Shown here: piece after piece, positions 1 through 11,965 of the stretch
How positions within the stretch are numbered: position 1 is the stretch's first letter
How the letters are laid out: every line of letters starts with the position of its first letter
Source of the DNA: Fennellomyces sp. T-0311
Taxonomy: Eukaryota; Mucoromycota; Mucoromycetes; Mucorales; Lichtheimiaceae
Direction of reading: 5' to 3'
Assembly (NCBI GenBank): GCA_025266875.1
Contig: JALLLT010000067.1
Location: forward strand, 62,001-126,000
DNA length: 64,000 nt
Position numbers and translations under genes: made by a program
Notes under the pieces: model-generated
Database searches by the model: none
What the model was told of the DNA's origin: nothing
Seen by the model: the letters and a program-made list of their open reading frames with translations, nothing else

Positions 1-904
1 CTTCTCGAACAAAAGTATCTAACAAGCAATCATAGGTGAAACCCGATCTGTACAAGGGTATCTTTGATGGCTGGAAAACGATCATTCGCAAAGAAGGCTT
101 CGGTGGTGTATTGGTGGGCTTGGGCCCTACAGCCATCGGTTACTCATTGCAGGGTGCCGGCAAATACGGTCTTTACGAGTATTTCAAATACAAGTACAGC
201 CAAATCGTCGGCGAAGAAGCTGCACACAAGTATCGCGCTTTCGTTTACTTGACGGCATCGGCCTCTGCCGAGTTCATCGCAGACGTCTTTTTATGTCCTT
301 GGGAAGCCCTCAAAGTCAGGCAGCAAACATCTTACCCGCCGTTTGCGAAGAACACTATTGAAGGATTTACAAAGCTGAAGAACGCTGAAGGATTTTCTGG
401 ATTCTATAAGGGCCTGGTGCCTCTGTGGGGTCGTCAAATTCCATACACAATGATGAAGTTCGCTTCCTTCGAAGCAACGGTTGAATTGATATACAAGACC
501 TTCCTGACCAAGCCGAAGAACGAATATAACAAGTTGCAGCAGGTAAGCCAAGAGCCAAGCTGATGATGGCTTTTTCTTACCCCAGTGTCATCTTATAGCT
601 TGGTGTCAGTTTTGCTGGTGGCTATATTGCAGGCATTCTATGTGCTACGGTGTCACATCCCGCTGATGTGATTGTCTCGAAATTGAACAATTTGCCGCAA
701 CCGGCACCAGGACAACCAAAGCAAGGATTGGTGGATGTTGCAAAGGATTTGGGATTGAAAGGAGTATGGCGTGGTCTGGGTCCACGTATTGTCATGATTG
801 GTACCTTGACCGGACTCCAATGGCTCAGCTACGATACATTCAAAGTCTACGTCGGCTTACCAACAACAGGCTCGACGGGAGACGATGATAAAGACAAGAA
901 ATAA
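1..904 (+). CDS. PIC2: Mitochondrial phosphate/copper carrier, PIC2-like (5' part outside window)
   Basis: Mitochondrial carrier family member of the inner membrane. PIC2-type carriers import phosphate (and copper in yeast) into the matrix. Two exons are visible. One runs 36-542 and begins right after an acceptor TAG, with a branch-like CTAAC at 20-24. The other runs 599-904, joined by a 56-bp phase-0 intron. Carrier signatures are present: PWEALKVR in the second repeat and HPADVIVSK in the third, plus GLVPLWGRQIPYT and a C-terminus containing YVGLPTTG, which is typical of PIC2 rather than MIR1. The 270 residues seen cover most of repeat 1 through repeat 3; the start codon and first exon(s) lie before base 1. 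Tandem in direction with LTO1, about 95 bp downstream. High confidence in family, good in subtype. Confidence 0.9.
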
Positions 905-998
905 AAATGTTTAATGCCTTTCAACCAAATATTGGCGATGTATTTGTCAGCAAAAGCCTCAATTTTTTTAGACTGTAGCTTGCTGTTTCTCTTTGATC

Positions 999-1548
999 AT
1001 GACCACGCAAGAACCTCCGAAGAATGGCGATATTGAATCGCTAGTCTACCTGGAAGAAATGTAAGCTTTGCTGGATCAGATTCGCGATCGTGCAGCGTTG
1101 GGTTGACGGCTCGGGGTTTTTAGGTTCCAAAGCTATGGGTTTGAAGATGGCATGCGGGATGGCAAAGAAACGGGAGAATTAGAAGGACGGATCTTTGGGT
1201 GCGAAAAGTCGTTTGAACTTGGACGAGAAATTGGATTCTACGACGGCTGCGCAGAAGCGTGGAAGGAGCTGGCTGAACTGCACCAAGACAAAATTTCATC
1301 AAGGTAAAAAGCACTCTCGGCCATGTCGTTCCGTTCAATTCCACCTGACGTTTGTGAGCTCTTCTAGAGTTATCAAGAACATCCAAGCACTGCAAAAGAT
1401 GATTGACGAGTTTCCGCGCGACAACTGCCCCAACACCGACATGTTTGCAGCGCGCGACAAGATGCTGGCCAAGATGAAGGTGATCACATCTTTACTGGGG
1501 GTGACTCAAAAGTTCAGCACCGAGAAGAAGTCTGAGATGGTCTACTAG
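999..1548 (+). CDS. LTO1: LTO1-like deca-GX3 protein (Fe-S adaptor for ABCE1)
   Basis: Three exons (999-1060, 1124-1303, 1368-1548) give 140 aa. The protein shows the deca-GX3 pattern of the Yae1/LTO1 family: glycines spaced four residues apart in GFEDGMRDGKETGELEG, continuing through GCEKSFELGREIGFYDGC. In yeast, Lto1 with Yae1 recruits the cytosolic Fe-S targeting machinery to the ribosome-recycling ATPase Rli1/ABCE1. The length matches LTO1 (about 140-160 aa) rather than Yae1. Exon joins are phase 2 with GTAAGC and GTAAAA donors. It ends 53 bp from the convergent stop of the NPC2-like gene. Assignment is by motif; Yae1 itself is the main alternative. Confidence 0.85.
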
Positions 1549-1601
1549 TCGCTGCAATACTACTATTATAACATAACTTGTACAAAAGGCATAGGGTATT
1601 T

Positions 1602-2200
1602 TCACTGTAAATTAAAGTTGAGATGGATGCAGGTCACCGTTCGCCCGGCTTGATCTGCAATACGGATCTTGCCGTCCAAAGGCAGCTTTGGGATTTCGCG
1701 CGGGATGAATGCTAAGCCCGCACAGCGTTAGACAGAACAACCTTTCCGCCAGATACACCTACCTGTTGCTTCGAGCGTAACGTCGCCCGCCTTTAATGGG
1801 CAGGGCTGGTTGTGCATCACATCCGATTGAAGCACGCTGCACAGGTCCAGCTCCTTGTTCACTTTGATCATCGAAAGAAGCTTGAGATCGATGGTCACCG
1901 TGCCACCCGTTACATCCGATACTGTATCAAACAACCGGTCAGAAACAAGCAGCTTGACTGAAAAACAGAAGGCCACATACGCAGGTTGCCGTTGATCTTG
2001 ACGTTAATGTCTGAATTGGTGTGCGGGATAGCGGGGGAAATGTACACGCCATTCTCGTAACCTCGCAAAGTGTGGGAAGCCGGATCATCGCAAAGTGACC
2101 AAATGTCGCCATGGTCGTCTGGCTTCATTAGTGGCTGCTGGATCGGTTGAGCCGAAACAACGCACAAACTAGCAAGCAAGGCCCATGGAACAATTCTCAT
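1602..2200 (-). CDS. NPC2: NPC2/ML-domain lipid (sterol or PG/PI) transfer protein, secreted or vacuolar
   Basis: Exons on the minus strand are 2200-1981, 1957-1763 and 1711-1602, giving 174 aa. Residues 1-17 form a signal peptide (MRIVPWALLASLCVVSA). An ML (MD-2-related lipid-recognition) domain follows, with cysteines in WSLCDD, LDLCSV, NQPCPL and VTCIHL that fit the family disulfides, and the stretch IPREIPKLPLDGKIRI typical of fungal PG/PI transfer proteins. These proteins bind sterol or phospholipid in the vacuole lumen. The first intron (1958-1980) would be only 23 bp, GTATGT to TTTCAG. It is needed to keep frame and to join GNL to KLLVSDRL; see findings. The second intron (1712-1762) is 51 bp. 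Confidence 0.85.
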
Positions 2201-2471
2201 TCTTTTACGCTAGGAAATGGGGTTACTATAAAAAAAAGAAAAGCCAAGAAGAAAAAAGTTGGGTCAAATGATCGTTAGCCGATTTTTTCGTTTATGGAAA
2301 TGGCCAAAGTATAACGTCGATCCATGCTTTCTTCTATGACGATGTCGCACAAGGCCCGCATGCATTATATATAAAGAAACCTGGTTTTTTATTGTACAAT
2401 GGAATGAAAGGTAAAACTTTTTTGAAAGAAAGGGTAAGCGAGTGAGAGAAGAGAAATGCTAATTATAAAAT
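2201..2471. other. Promoter/3' region between NPC2-like and A190 genes
   Basis: 270 bp between the start of the NPC2-like gene and the stop of A190, both on the minus strand. A/T-rich, with poly-A runs near 2228-2260. It should hold the NPC2-like promoter and the A190 polyadenylation region. No ORF or distinct motif seen. Confidence 0.4.
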
Positions 2472-5400
2472 CTATGCTGTGCTGGTGAGAGGTTGTAATA
2501 CTTCGAAGGAGCCGGTGCCGCCTTCAACCACCTTGCCCATGACAATGCGTGCAGATGGCGATTCCAGAGTGTCAAAGTCTCCGTGCAGAGTGGCGTCCGT
2601 CAAAAACTTGCACGTCGATTCGAAACTCATCTTTAGGAACGGTGACGTATTGGATGCAAGGCCAATACGGTTGAACGGCTTGTAACCGCCCTCGAACGTC
2701 ATGTAGTCGGCAATCAACGTCAAGTGCCGTCGGTCGACCTTGATACCGTATACACCGAATACGCCAGCAATTTCCCGGATGATGGCATTGCGTGCTGCTT
2801 CTACACCATACGTCGTCAGAATGGCCGCTATGTCGTTGGTATGGATATAATTGACGTCAAGCAAATCGCCATGGTTCCACATGCCTCGCAGATTGACACC
2901 TTCTGTTTGCAGTTGTTTCTAATCGCACGAAAGAATGTCAGCTCTCTTTTTTTTTCTTGCTATAGGCATTTAGAATAAAACATACCATGTCGCTCTGAAT
3001 GGGGTCGATGAATTCGAAGCAGCTTTGAATACCCTTGATTTCATGGACAACAACGCGCGGGCACACCTTTTCGATCAAGCTGACCATAAGAATCTTCTTG
3101 GTGTCGGCAGGGAACTGTATTACCGAGCCAGATATTAGTGATGCGCGCAAACAGCAGTTTAAAGAAAAATACCTTCATATCAATTTCGCACCAAGCGCCA
3201 TTCTCGGAATCAAAGTCCCATCGAACGACGTATTGGTTGTTATTGACAGCAGACTGTGCCCAATTCTTGTCAGGTCTTGAAACTTCTTCCATCTCGACAT
3301 CCGAATCAGCATTCTCAGCAGCAGCCTCCAACTCGGCTTCTTCATCTTCCAATGTCCGTGATACTTCCATATCATCTTCATCAGGTTCATCATAGCTAGC
3401 CTTTGCCTTGGACTTGTTGGCAAGACGCGACTCGGTAGCATCTTGATCCTGATCGTCCTCGTAGCTAGCGGTGACATCGACACTATCATCCAACTCCTTG
3501 GCAGAATTCGAAACCTTGTGTGCTTCAGCGATATTGACCTTGCGTGTATCCTTGATATCTTTGCGAATAATATCCTCCAATTGCTTCAAGAAGGTGGTTG
3601 CAAGGACTTCCTTGATACGCTTGGCCGAAACCTTGTATTCCTCCATATACTCCTCTTCCTTGAACAAGTTCATGCGGATGGTGTACACCTTGGATCGACG
3701 GTAATCGGTATCAGCCGACTTGCTTGTCATGCTTTCTACAACAGACACATCATCCACGATTTGAGCCAAGGTCAACTTGCTTGCGATCTTGCAGAAATCG
3801 GAGGCTTGTTCGGGAGTAACGTCTTTCTTCAAGGACAGGTTCATGGTAGGCGTCTTGATGACTCGAGCAGCAGTCATGATAATTTCACGCAAACGAGGAA
3901 TACCCAAAGTAACGTTGGCAGCACCGTAACCGGCGAAATGGAAAGTGTTCAATGTCATTTGTGTGGAGGGTTCACCAACGGACTGGGCAGCCAATAAACC
4001 GACAGCTTCACCGGCATCCACCAAACTGTGAAGGTATTTCAAGTTCATCAATGCTCTGAACTTGGGCTTGGTCAATGACGAGAATCGTTCATTGTTCTTA
4101 GTTTTCTCGGCATGCTTCTCGAATGGCATGTTGTCAGGGTTCTTGTCAATGTATTGACGCATATCCATGGCGAACTTTTCGGAAACAACGCCAAGATGGG
4201 TTGCTGGATTGAATTTGGAAAGCGGTGGATCGTATTTCTTTGGCTTCTTCAACGACTTCTTGACATACTCTTCGCCTTGTTTGGTATCGAGCGATGCAAG
4301 AGCTGCCTTGGGATTGTATTTTTGGGAAAGGATTTCAAAGTTATGCGCAGAGAAGCTGAATTCGTTCAAATATTTGGCCTTGATCACATCCAATGAATCT
4401 TCACCATAGTGGAATTGCAGGATCGAACCGTCGGAATCGCGAACAGTGTGATCGTAGTGCACACGAAGACCTTCCAAATGTTTGATCAAACAACGCTGCA
4501 AGTAACCTGAACGAGAGGTCTTGACTGCAGTATCGATCAGACCTTCACGACCAGCCATACAATGGAAATAGTATTCTTGGGGACGAATACCAGTCAAGAA
4601 ACGACCGGCGACGAAACCACCAGCACGTGCACTGGTATCGTAGGGACGGAAAGAGGGCAACGAACGACCAGAAACCATGAGCGGTACACGACGACCTTCC
4701 AGTTCCTGCTGACCAAGCATACATGAGATCTGTGCTGCGTTGACGTTCGAACCCTTGGCACCGGATACAGTCATCATTTGCATGTCGTTGTCGGGGAATT
4801 GACGAACCAAACCGTTGGGAAGACACTTATCGTTGATGGACGAGGTCAATTTGTTCACCTTGGACTTCATGGCGTTATCTAGGCCAGCCAATTTGTTATC
4901 GTCGCGGGCCACTTCAGCCATACGCAAGTTGAATTCTACATTTTCACTTCTTTGTTAGTTGCTACCTGGTAAAATTGTACTAGAATATACCTTTCTTGAG
5001 ATCTTCCTTGGAAGCAGTCTTGGCAGTTTCGGTTAAACCCAGGTATTCCAAATGAGCCTCTTCACCAAGTCCTTGACCATTGTCCAAAAGTTCACGACGC
5101 CACTGATCACCTTCGACAGTTAACCGCAAATCGTCCATACGACACGTGAAACCGTTGGATTGGACAAACTTGGTGAACAGGCGACCGAAAATGGACAGAA
5201 TTCTGCCCGCAGATTCAGGACCATACAGTTCATAGATCGAGTGGACCAAACCGTAGGCTGAAGCACCAAATTGAGACTTATCCAAAATACCCATGATCAA
5301 TTCGCCATCCATCACAATCACATTTTCTTCTTCTTTGGCATCCGGGCCCCAAAGTCGACCAGGCACCTTGCTCTTGGACTTCAAATTCAATTGAGGCTTG

Positions 5401-7150
5401 CCCACTGTCAGGTTGTAAAGAACGGTCGAAATCTAATATCCAATGTATCTGTTAGCTTCCTCTCCTTCATTCATGCGCGCAATGAATCACTTACCACTTG
5501 CTTGCCAGTCCACAAAGGAACGGGTTTCCAGATGGTAGGTGGCAATGTTAAGATTCTGCCGTTGCCAGTGTTATCGGCCTCCGGACGCAATGAACCATAC
5601 AGCAACTGTTGATATTCGTCCTTGGTAAAGAAAGTGTTGCGGCAAGTCATCCACACACCAGAGACAACATGGTCCTGGATCAAACCACGCAAGGGATTAC
5701 CACTGGTAGGTACCAAGTATTGATTATCGGTATTGGCAATGAAAGCAGCTTCAGCACGAGCAATTTCGTTTTGCGGGAAATGCATATTCATTTCATCACC
5801 ATCGAAATCGGCGTTGTAGGTGTTACAGTTGGCGTAGTGCATTCGAATCGTCTTTTCACCAGGTAAAACACGGGCCTTGTGAGCCATGATGGAAGGCTTA
5901 TGCAACGTCGGCTGTCTGTTCATCAACAGCATGTCGCCATTTTTCAAATGACGGAACACCTTTTTGTTGATGGTTTGAGTGCGAGTTGGATAAGGGTTGT
6001 TTTGCGCATTCTGAGAGCTCTGAGGAGCCAACAACGAATTGGCCAACGCGATACGTGATTCAACCGACAAGTTGGCCAACACATCGACGGATTGATCTTC
6101 GTGTTGAACATGAGTAGCACCTGGCCATTTGAAGGGACCGTTGATGACAGCCTGACGCAACTCCTTGATGTTGTGAGCCGTAACGGGTTCGGGATAAGTA
6201 AGTTTCTTGGCAAACACAGGTGGAACACCAATTTCGTTCGTATCAATATTGGGATCAGGCGAAATAACCGAGCGGGCAGCATAGTTGACACGTTTGCCCA
6301 TCATATGTTTACGGAACAGACCTTCCTTCTTTTCCAAGGCCTGACGAATACCATTGGGAGGCTGTTGGTTTTGTCCAAAGTTTTGCGGGTTCTTTGTCGA
6401 ATCGATGAACGAGTTGACAGCATGCTGCAATGTAATGATGTGTGAAACAAACATATCCTGAAGACGTTCCACTTGCTTCTTGTCCACTGGATCTTGATTG
6501 CTGGCTTGCTGCAAGTTGGCGGAAGTATCACGGACGGAATGGCATCCGTTCAAGATATTGCTCAACAATTCGTTTTGAGCAGACTCGAACAGCTTCTCGC
6601 CCATGACGGATGGAGGTCGGAAACGCGTAGGTGATACGGGCAACACTTCGATGAAGAACATGTGGTATGTGGCACGCTTGACTTGGGATGGTACGCTGGG
6701 GTTACGCGCACCGTACAACAAAGTAGTGATCTCAGGCTCTTCCTTGAATAGATCCTGGATGCTTTTGCGAATTTGGAAGGGATTCAAGTATTGCTGAGTA
6801 CCTGGTGGCAACTCCTTCTTTTTGGCGGCTTCGTCGTCATCGGATGAATTGCCGCCGCGTGCGGACAGTCGTGCTTGCATGGTCATTTGATCCTTTTTTG
6901 ACAAGCTCAGTTGAAACAGTTTAGCTGCACCATCACGTCGGATCGGAGGAGAGATGCCGCTGCAGTTGCCGCATCGTTTGGCAGCAATACAGTACTTCAT
7001 GAACTCCATCATAACTCGTTTACGTGCGTCGTTCACAACCGTCACTTTGTAATTGTCACTGGCGAATTTGCGTGCGGCCGTATCCTTCATGCATTTGGCT
7101 ACATAAGCATCTACATTATGAACGATATGAGTTTCTCCGCACACATACAT

Positions 7151-7183
<33 letters not shown>

Positions 7184-7825
7184 ACCAATGCGTTCAATTG
7201 ACTGATCTACGCCCTCGGCTTCCTTGCCATCCTCTTCCATCTTATCTTCGAGCGTTTCGTCCTTTTTTCTCGCTGCTTTCTTATCCATATACATATCATC
7301 CAATGCCTGTGCTTCGCGAATCAAGCCATGTTGCAACAAGGTCAACTTTGCAATCGTTCTTTTCATCTGTAATAGGTTTTAGTTTGGAAACAGAAGCAAA
7401 ACATTTTGGTGTTTTTTTTACCAAGAAACGACCCATACGGAACTTGTTACAGTAGGCACATTTAGCTCGAATAATGGCATACAAATTGTCAAAAAACATT
7501 GGGTTGTATGTTGGTACGGGAAGTTCGATATGACCAAAATGGCCTGGGCAGTTAAAGTGATCCTGAGAACATGTACCGCAACTATAGCGAAAACCGTTAG
7601 TTGCTTTCTTTTTCTCTTTTTTTTTATTGCAGCAAGTTACATGTGACCCTTATTCATTGGACCGAGCGCAGGATCGTATAAACCACCTTTGGTCGGGTGA
7701 CCAAGCGTGTCGAACAGAGTTGGGTTGACGATCTGCTTGACCGATATTTTTTTTAATTCATTAGGCTGATAGAAAGAGAATGACACACTGTCAATCTCGG
7801 ATCCGATCGGACACGAGATATTCAT
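2472..7825 (-). CDS. RPA190: DNA-directed RNA polymerase I largest subunit (A190/RPA1)
   Basis: Catalytic subunit of RNA polymerase I, which transcribes 35S rDNA in the nucleolus. Eight exons (7825-7641, 7581-7422, 7366-7186, 7110-5495, 5432-4991, 4935-3173, 3114-2986, 2918-2472) give 1640 aa, close to yeast Rpa190 (1664 aa). The N-terminus has SVKQIVNPTLFDTLGHP and zinc-binding CGTC, CPGHFGH and CAYC motifs. The active-site loop NADFDGDEMNMHF carries the three Mg-binding aspartates. The bridge-helix/trigger-loop area reads RPQEYYFHCMAGREGLIDTA and VGEPSTQMTLNTFHFAG. A Pol-I-type acidic insert lies near DEPDEDDMEVS before the C-terminal jaw. DFDGDEMNMHF is common to all Pol largest subunits; the acidic insert in the jaw and the N-terminus make it Pol I. 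One intron (7111-7185) is 75 bp, stop-free and contains a (GA)n tract. Confidence 0.97.
7111..7185 (-). repeat. (TC/GA)n dinucleotide tract inside a predicted 75-bp A190 intron
   Basis: The plus strand reads (TC)n from about 7151 to 7177, then T7AC. On the coding strand this is a predicted intron with donor GTAAAAAAAG and acceptor AATGTAG. Removing it joins IERI to DAYVAKCMKD (phase 1). Its length is a multiple of three and it has no in-frame stop, so retention would insert 25 residues including an Arg-Glu repeat. Confidence 0.6.
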
Positions 7826-7990
7826 TGTGTTAATGCCTTATGGGTTTTTTGATAGAAAGGGCGAAAAAAGTCGAAACTCTCAAGTGGGAAAAGGAATAGC
7901 AGTCTTATTCCGTCCAAAAAGCCACGCTCAATCCCTGTATCCCGTGTGTAACTATGGATTTACTTTTTGTTGTCAAATTTTTGTTGTCAG

Positions 7991-10686
7991 TTACGTCTGG
8001 ATAAGCAAACTTTTTTGCAAGGTGTATTTGCGAGTTCGTGTTTCTCGAATGGTGCTTCGAATCGCTGACCATTGTTCCCACACTTGCTCTTCCGGCCATT
8101 CAGTGTGATGGTGTACCACTTGAACCACTTGCTTGTTGGACTCGTTATGTTGCTTGTTCAGTTCGAGAAGCTCATTGTCAAGTTCTTTCACTTCATCCGA
8201 TGTTACATCCACAGCGATCAACTTAGTACCGTACCATAAAGTTGTATCGGAGTCAACGTATCGCATGTTGACTGAGGGTTGGTAATCTTTGAGAACATGA
8301 AGGATGGCTTCTGGGTTGAAAAAATTGGCGATTGTTTCCTCCTTCTTTAACGCCGCATCCTTCATGCTCGTAATCGGTCGATTGGCTTTTGAAAAGAAAA
8401 TATAGTCGTGGCTGAATATGTCGTAGAGTGTTTCTGCGTTCAATGGCAGCGTAACCTTTGGGGGATGTGTGATCGATTGCTGATAATCGGATGGCACACC
8501 TAATTGCTGCAGTAGTTGTTCACTGATGAAATGGATCGGTGCGCATGAAAAGATATCGTACGTCACCCGTTCTTCTTGACTTGGTTTTGGAACAAACGGT
8601 CGGAGCTCATTCACGATGCTCAATGTGGTTTGTACATAGTCGTCTGCAAGTCCATCACCCTTCCATAAATTTTGCAGGTCCTCTTCCGTGGCATCCTGTT
8701 TGATATCTGCTGATTGGCAGAGCTGCATGGCTACTTCGAGCAACGAGATAAGCACTTCTCTGGACATTGGGCCGTCTTGTTCTTTCTCTTCTTTCGTCCG
8801 TCTTCTCTTTTTGTCTTCGTGACCGATGCTTGCGACATGCTGTATCATTTCAGAAGTGCTGAACGCATCCTGTCCAACAAGCCCCAATGCTACGCGGTCG
8901 CACAGGCGCATAGTTTCTGCAGTTTTTCCATAGTCATCCAGGCTAACATTCTGTCTGACGGGGTCCAAGTACGATTTGAGATCATCGGGACGCAGGTGTG
9001 CCTGAAGCGAGAGGCGCAGAATGAGGCGCAGATCGTACAGAAATCTTGGTTTTTGCCATATATGGAAACGAGAGGACCGGAGTTCGCGTAATAAGGCTTG
9101 AAATGCGGCACGTTGGCGAAACTTGGTGCTTGGCTCTGGAATCGGAACCTCTCTCTTCAGCTCTGCAAAGACTTCCTTCATATTCCTATCACCTATCATC
9201 AGCAACGTATTCACGAGAGCGGGAGCGACGAGATTACTTGGTATCACCACATGCGGCCTTTTTCAGGTAAACGGTTGCCAAGCGGGAGAGGTGACGGTAC
9301 GAAAGTAAACCGTCCTCGCGCATTTTCGTCACTGTTTCCTCTTTGGGCAACCAAACAGGTGTTGTTGCATTATTGCCTTTGCGAAACTCAGCCGGGAGCA
9401 TCGACGGCCACGCAAATTCATCCATTGGAGACTTGTCACCGAAGCACTGAGCCGCTCTGCCATCACCCACCTTTAGGTTCACAAGTTAGACGCGATTACA
9501 TCCATCCAACTAAACACTTGCCATTCTGATGAGTCCATCCAACACTTGGGTCATCACGCCAATTTCGATACTGAGGTTTTGCTGCTCTTGATCCAAAGCA
9601 AACCCGATGACAGCCGGATCCAGGCCAGACCGCAGAGTGTACGACAGAGGAGCAGCAATGACTTTGTGCATCACTGTCTTGGGCAGTCGATTGGCGCGCT
9701 GCTCGTCTCTGGAAGCAGGCTTCTCTTGTCCCTTGTCACATATTTCGGTAACGTACGTTGCCCATTCGGCAACCCAGTTCTCATTGGCGGAGGCTTCCTT
9801 TTTGACGTGGTATCCGAGAATATCCGCCGGAGCCAAGGATTCCACGACCAGTTGCTTTGCAAGATTGTTCCAGAAATTGTGTTGCACAGATCGGGTATTC
9901 TCCACCTTCTCCTTCAGTTCGTCCTTGGTCTGCTTTTTCTTGCCTGTTGCCAGCAAGTGATGCTTCTCATAGAAATCAATCGCTGACGACACCCTGTTTC
10001 CCCATAGTATAAGTCCGGTATACTCACAAATCCAGCATATCTTACATGGCCTGATGGACACGGCTCTTGAGATCAGTCTCACTAATGAGCAACGAAAGCT
10101 TCTCCATCGTCAGCGTTTCGTTGTCACTCGAACGACGCTGAGCTTTGGGATAGTCGGGCTCCTTGACCTTGGCTTTATCCAGAGCAAGCGCTTGGCGGGT
10201 CACGGGATAAAACTGATCCTTATCATGATGCAAAAGGGCAATCGTTCCCTTGCGCCGTTTGGCTTGAAAGTAAAACGGACGCGTCAATGTGGAAAACACG
10301 TAAATATCCATGTCCAGAGCCTCTGAGATGGCCACCAGAGCCAAGAATGGATGCATCGTGCACTTGCCCGATTTGTTGTGCGCCGTCATATACTTTTGTC
10401 GTTTGAGGTTGTTCAGCATGTCGCATACCGCTTGACCGCAGGGTTCCGTGCTAACATGTAGCTTGTGATCTTGAAGCCAGCTGACAGCACTCGGCAATGA
10501 CGTTGCAATGGGTGCATCCGCAGCAGACTTGAATGCTCGTTTGATTGCTGTCGGATTTGCTTTGGTGACGGGAATGTCAGGCAGGTTCAAGGTAAACAAA
10601 ATGTCGTTAATGCTGCGAACTAGACAGCCACGGTTGGTTAAAGGATTTCGGTTGACATCTTTTCGCAACTTACTATTCTCGGCCAT
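7991..10686 (-). CDS. Unrecognised 846-aa protein; weak OTU-peptidase-like look in N-terminal third
   Basis: Four exons (10686-10046, 9993-9522, 9470-9238, 9185-7991) give 846 aa with all joins in frame. Not recognised with confidence. Residues of about 80-160 contain a Cys (TEPCGQAVCDML), then an I/V-rich strand (MDIYVFSTL) followed by IALLHHDKDQFYPV. That order resembles the end of an OTU-type cysteine protease fold, but the usual Asp-Gly-x-x-Cys box is not clear. The middle has a basic, probably nuclear segment KKRRRTKEEKEQ. The C-terminus is hydrophilic and helical with VVHHHTEWPEEQVWEQW. The intron between exons 2 and 3 uses a GC-AG pair (GCAAGT donor). The start MAENSKLRKD is the first ATG; A190 lies downstream on the same strand. 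Gene model fairly sure, function unknown. Confidence 0.75.
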
Positions 10687-11965
10687 TTTGGTTCAGAGTA
10701 AAGAAGAAAAGTGAAACTTGGGTCAGGAGAGCGCAGGTCCCTTATATTTGGCCACAATGAAAAAGAAAAAGTTCGTGCTTTAAATGCAACGCATAAATTC
10801 TGCTCAAACATAAACCGCGTTACAAGCAGGTTTATGAGCTGCGTTCGCAACAGTAGCTCCTTTCGCTCGTCTTGCAAAACAATACCTGTAGTACTGTTAG
10901 TAGCGTGCTTACGTTTGCCATCGGAAGTCTGGAGCGACCACAAACGGTATATAAAAGGTGTAGCGTGTTACACTCCAGAGCTTTCACATTGATGGATCTG
11001 CTGGCATTTGTATATCGGGACCCATCCCACGCCACTCGTCGAAAACAAACTGTATCGCGCATGAAGATGGGATGGTGTCCTTTATACACATCATATGGCC
11101 TGTCTGTGTCGATACGACATCTATCCTGCTCCTAAGCTGACGACAGCAAGCAACGATTATGATCTCAAGAAAGGAGATACCCTTTGACAAGCTGGCCGTG
11201 ATCGTGTTTTGTCAATAATGTGGCTACTTTAAAAACGCTTCGAATGCGAACCTTGTCGCCATTGCAACATGGACGGTTCGACTGACCAGTTTCTGGAAGT
11301 GTACTGGGTCAATAGTTGGATACGATGCTTTCAGTTCTCTTTGCCAAGAACTCGTTATAACCAACGCATACCACATTATGGAGGTATGGACGATGATATC
11401 TTACGATAATACGTTATTGATGGGTTTAGAATCAAGTGCTAACGCACCAAAAGTCAATTCACCCAGTGAGGTCGTGAATCAGTCCGTGCTCAGTGTGATT
11501 GTCAGCAATTCACTGTTTCGGTGGTGTAACAGCATCAATGAATATGCAACGTAGCGTCGATCCTTGAAACTTCTGGAATTGGCTACTAAATGGTTATATA
11601 AATAAGCAATTGGATGTTACCATCATCGCGATCGACACTGTAACCAAAAGACATCCCAGCGTCGTATTCAATCACATAATAGCACGAAAAAGTAGGATTA
11701 TAACACTTTACTGTTATCTAGTGGACTGAACAGCCATTAGGCAAAGTTGTAACCACATCTGCGATTGCTATTTAAAACTTTGCAAATGATCAATGCGTAA
11801 AAGACATATGGTATCGACGTATCTTGAGTCTGTGTACCGCGGTGCATAGCGGATGTGTAAGCTGATCATCACCGAGTCATGGACTGGATCGAATCGCAGC
11901 CTGAAAAAGCAACCAGAGAAAAACTCCCGGTGAGCCGCGAAACCATTTGCATAAAACAAAAAAAA
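10687..11965. other. Divergent intergenic region, 1.28 kb
   Basis: Lies between the unknown minus-strand gene and RMD1 on the plus strand, so it should contain both promoters. A good TATA element (GTATATAAAAGG) sits at about 10947-10958, followed by a 47-codon ORF starting at about 10992 that I cannot support as a gene. A second, minor cluster of A/T is near 11600. No repeat or RNA gene recognised. Confidence 0.35.
10947..10958 (+). promoter_or_regulatory. TATA-box-like element
   Basis: The sequence GTATATAAAAGG is a near-consensus TATA box. It points toward a 47-codon ORF about 35 bp downstream or an unannotated transcript, since RMD1 starts 1 kb away. Function is inferred from sequence only. 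Confidence 0.35.

Noticed and set aside
7024..7455. Plus-strand 143-aa ORF across the (TC)n tract
   Set aside because: Antisense shadow of A190 exons with a low-complexity Ser-Leu run.
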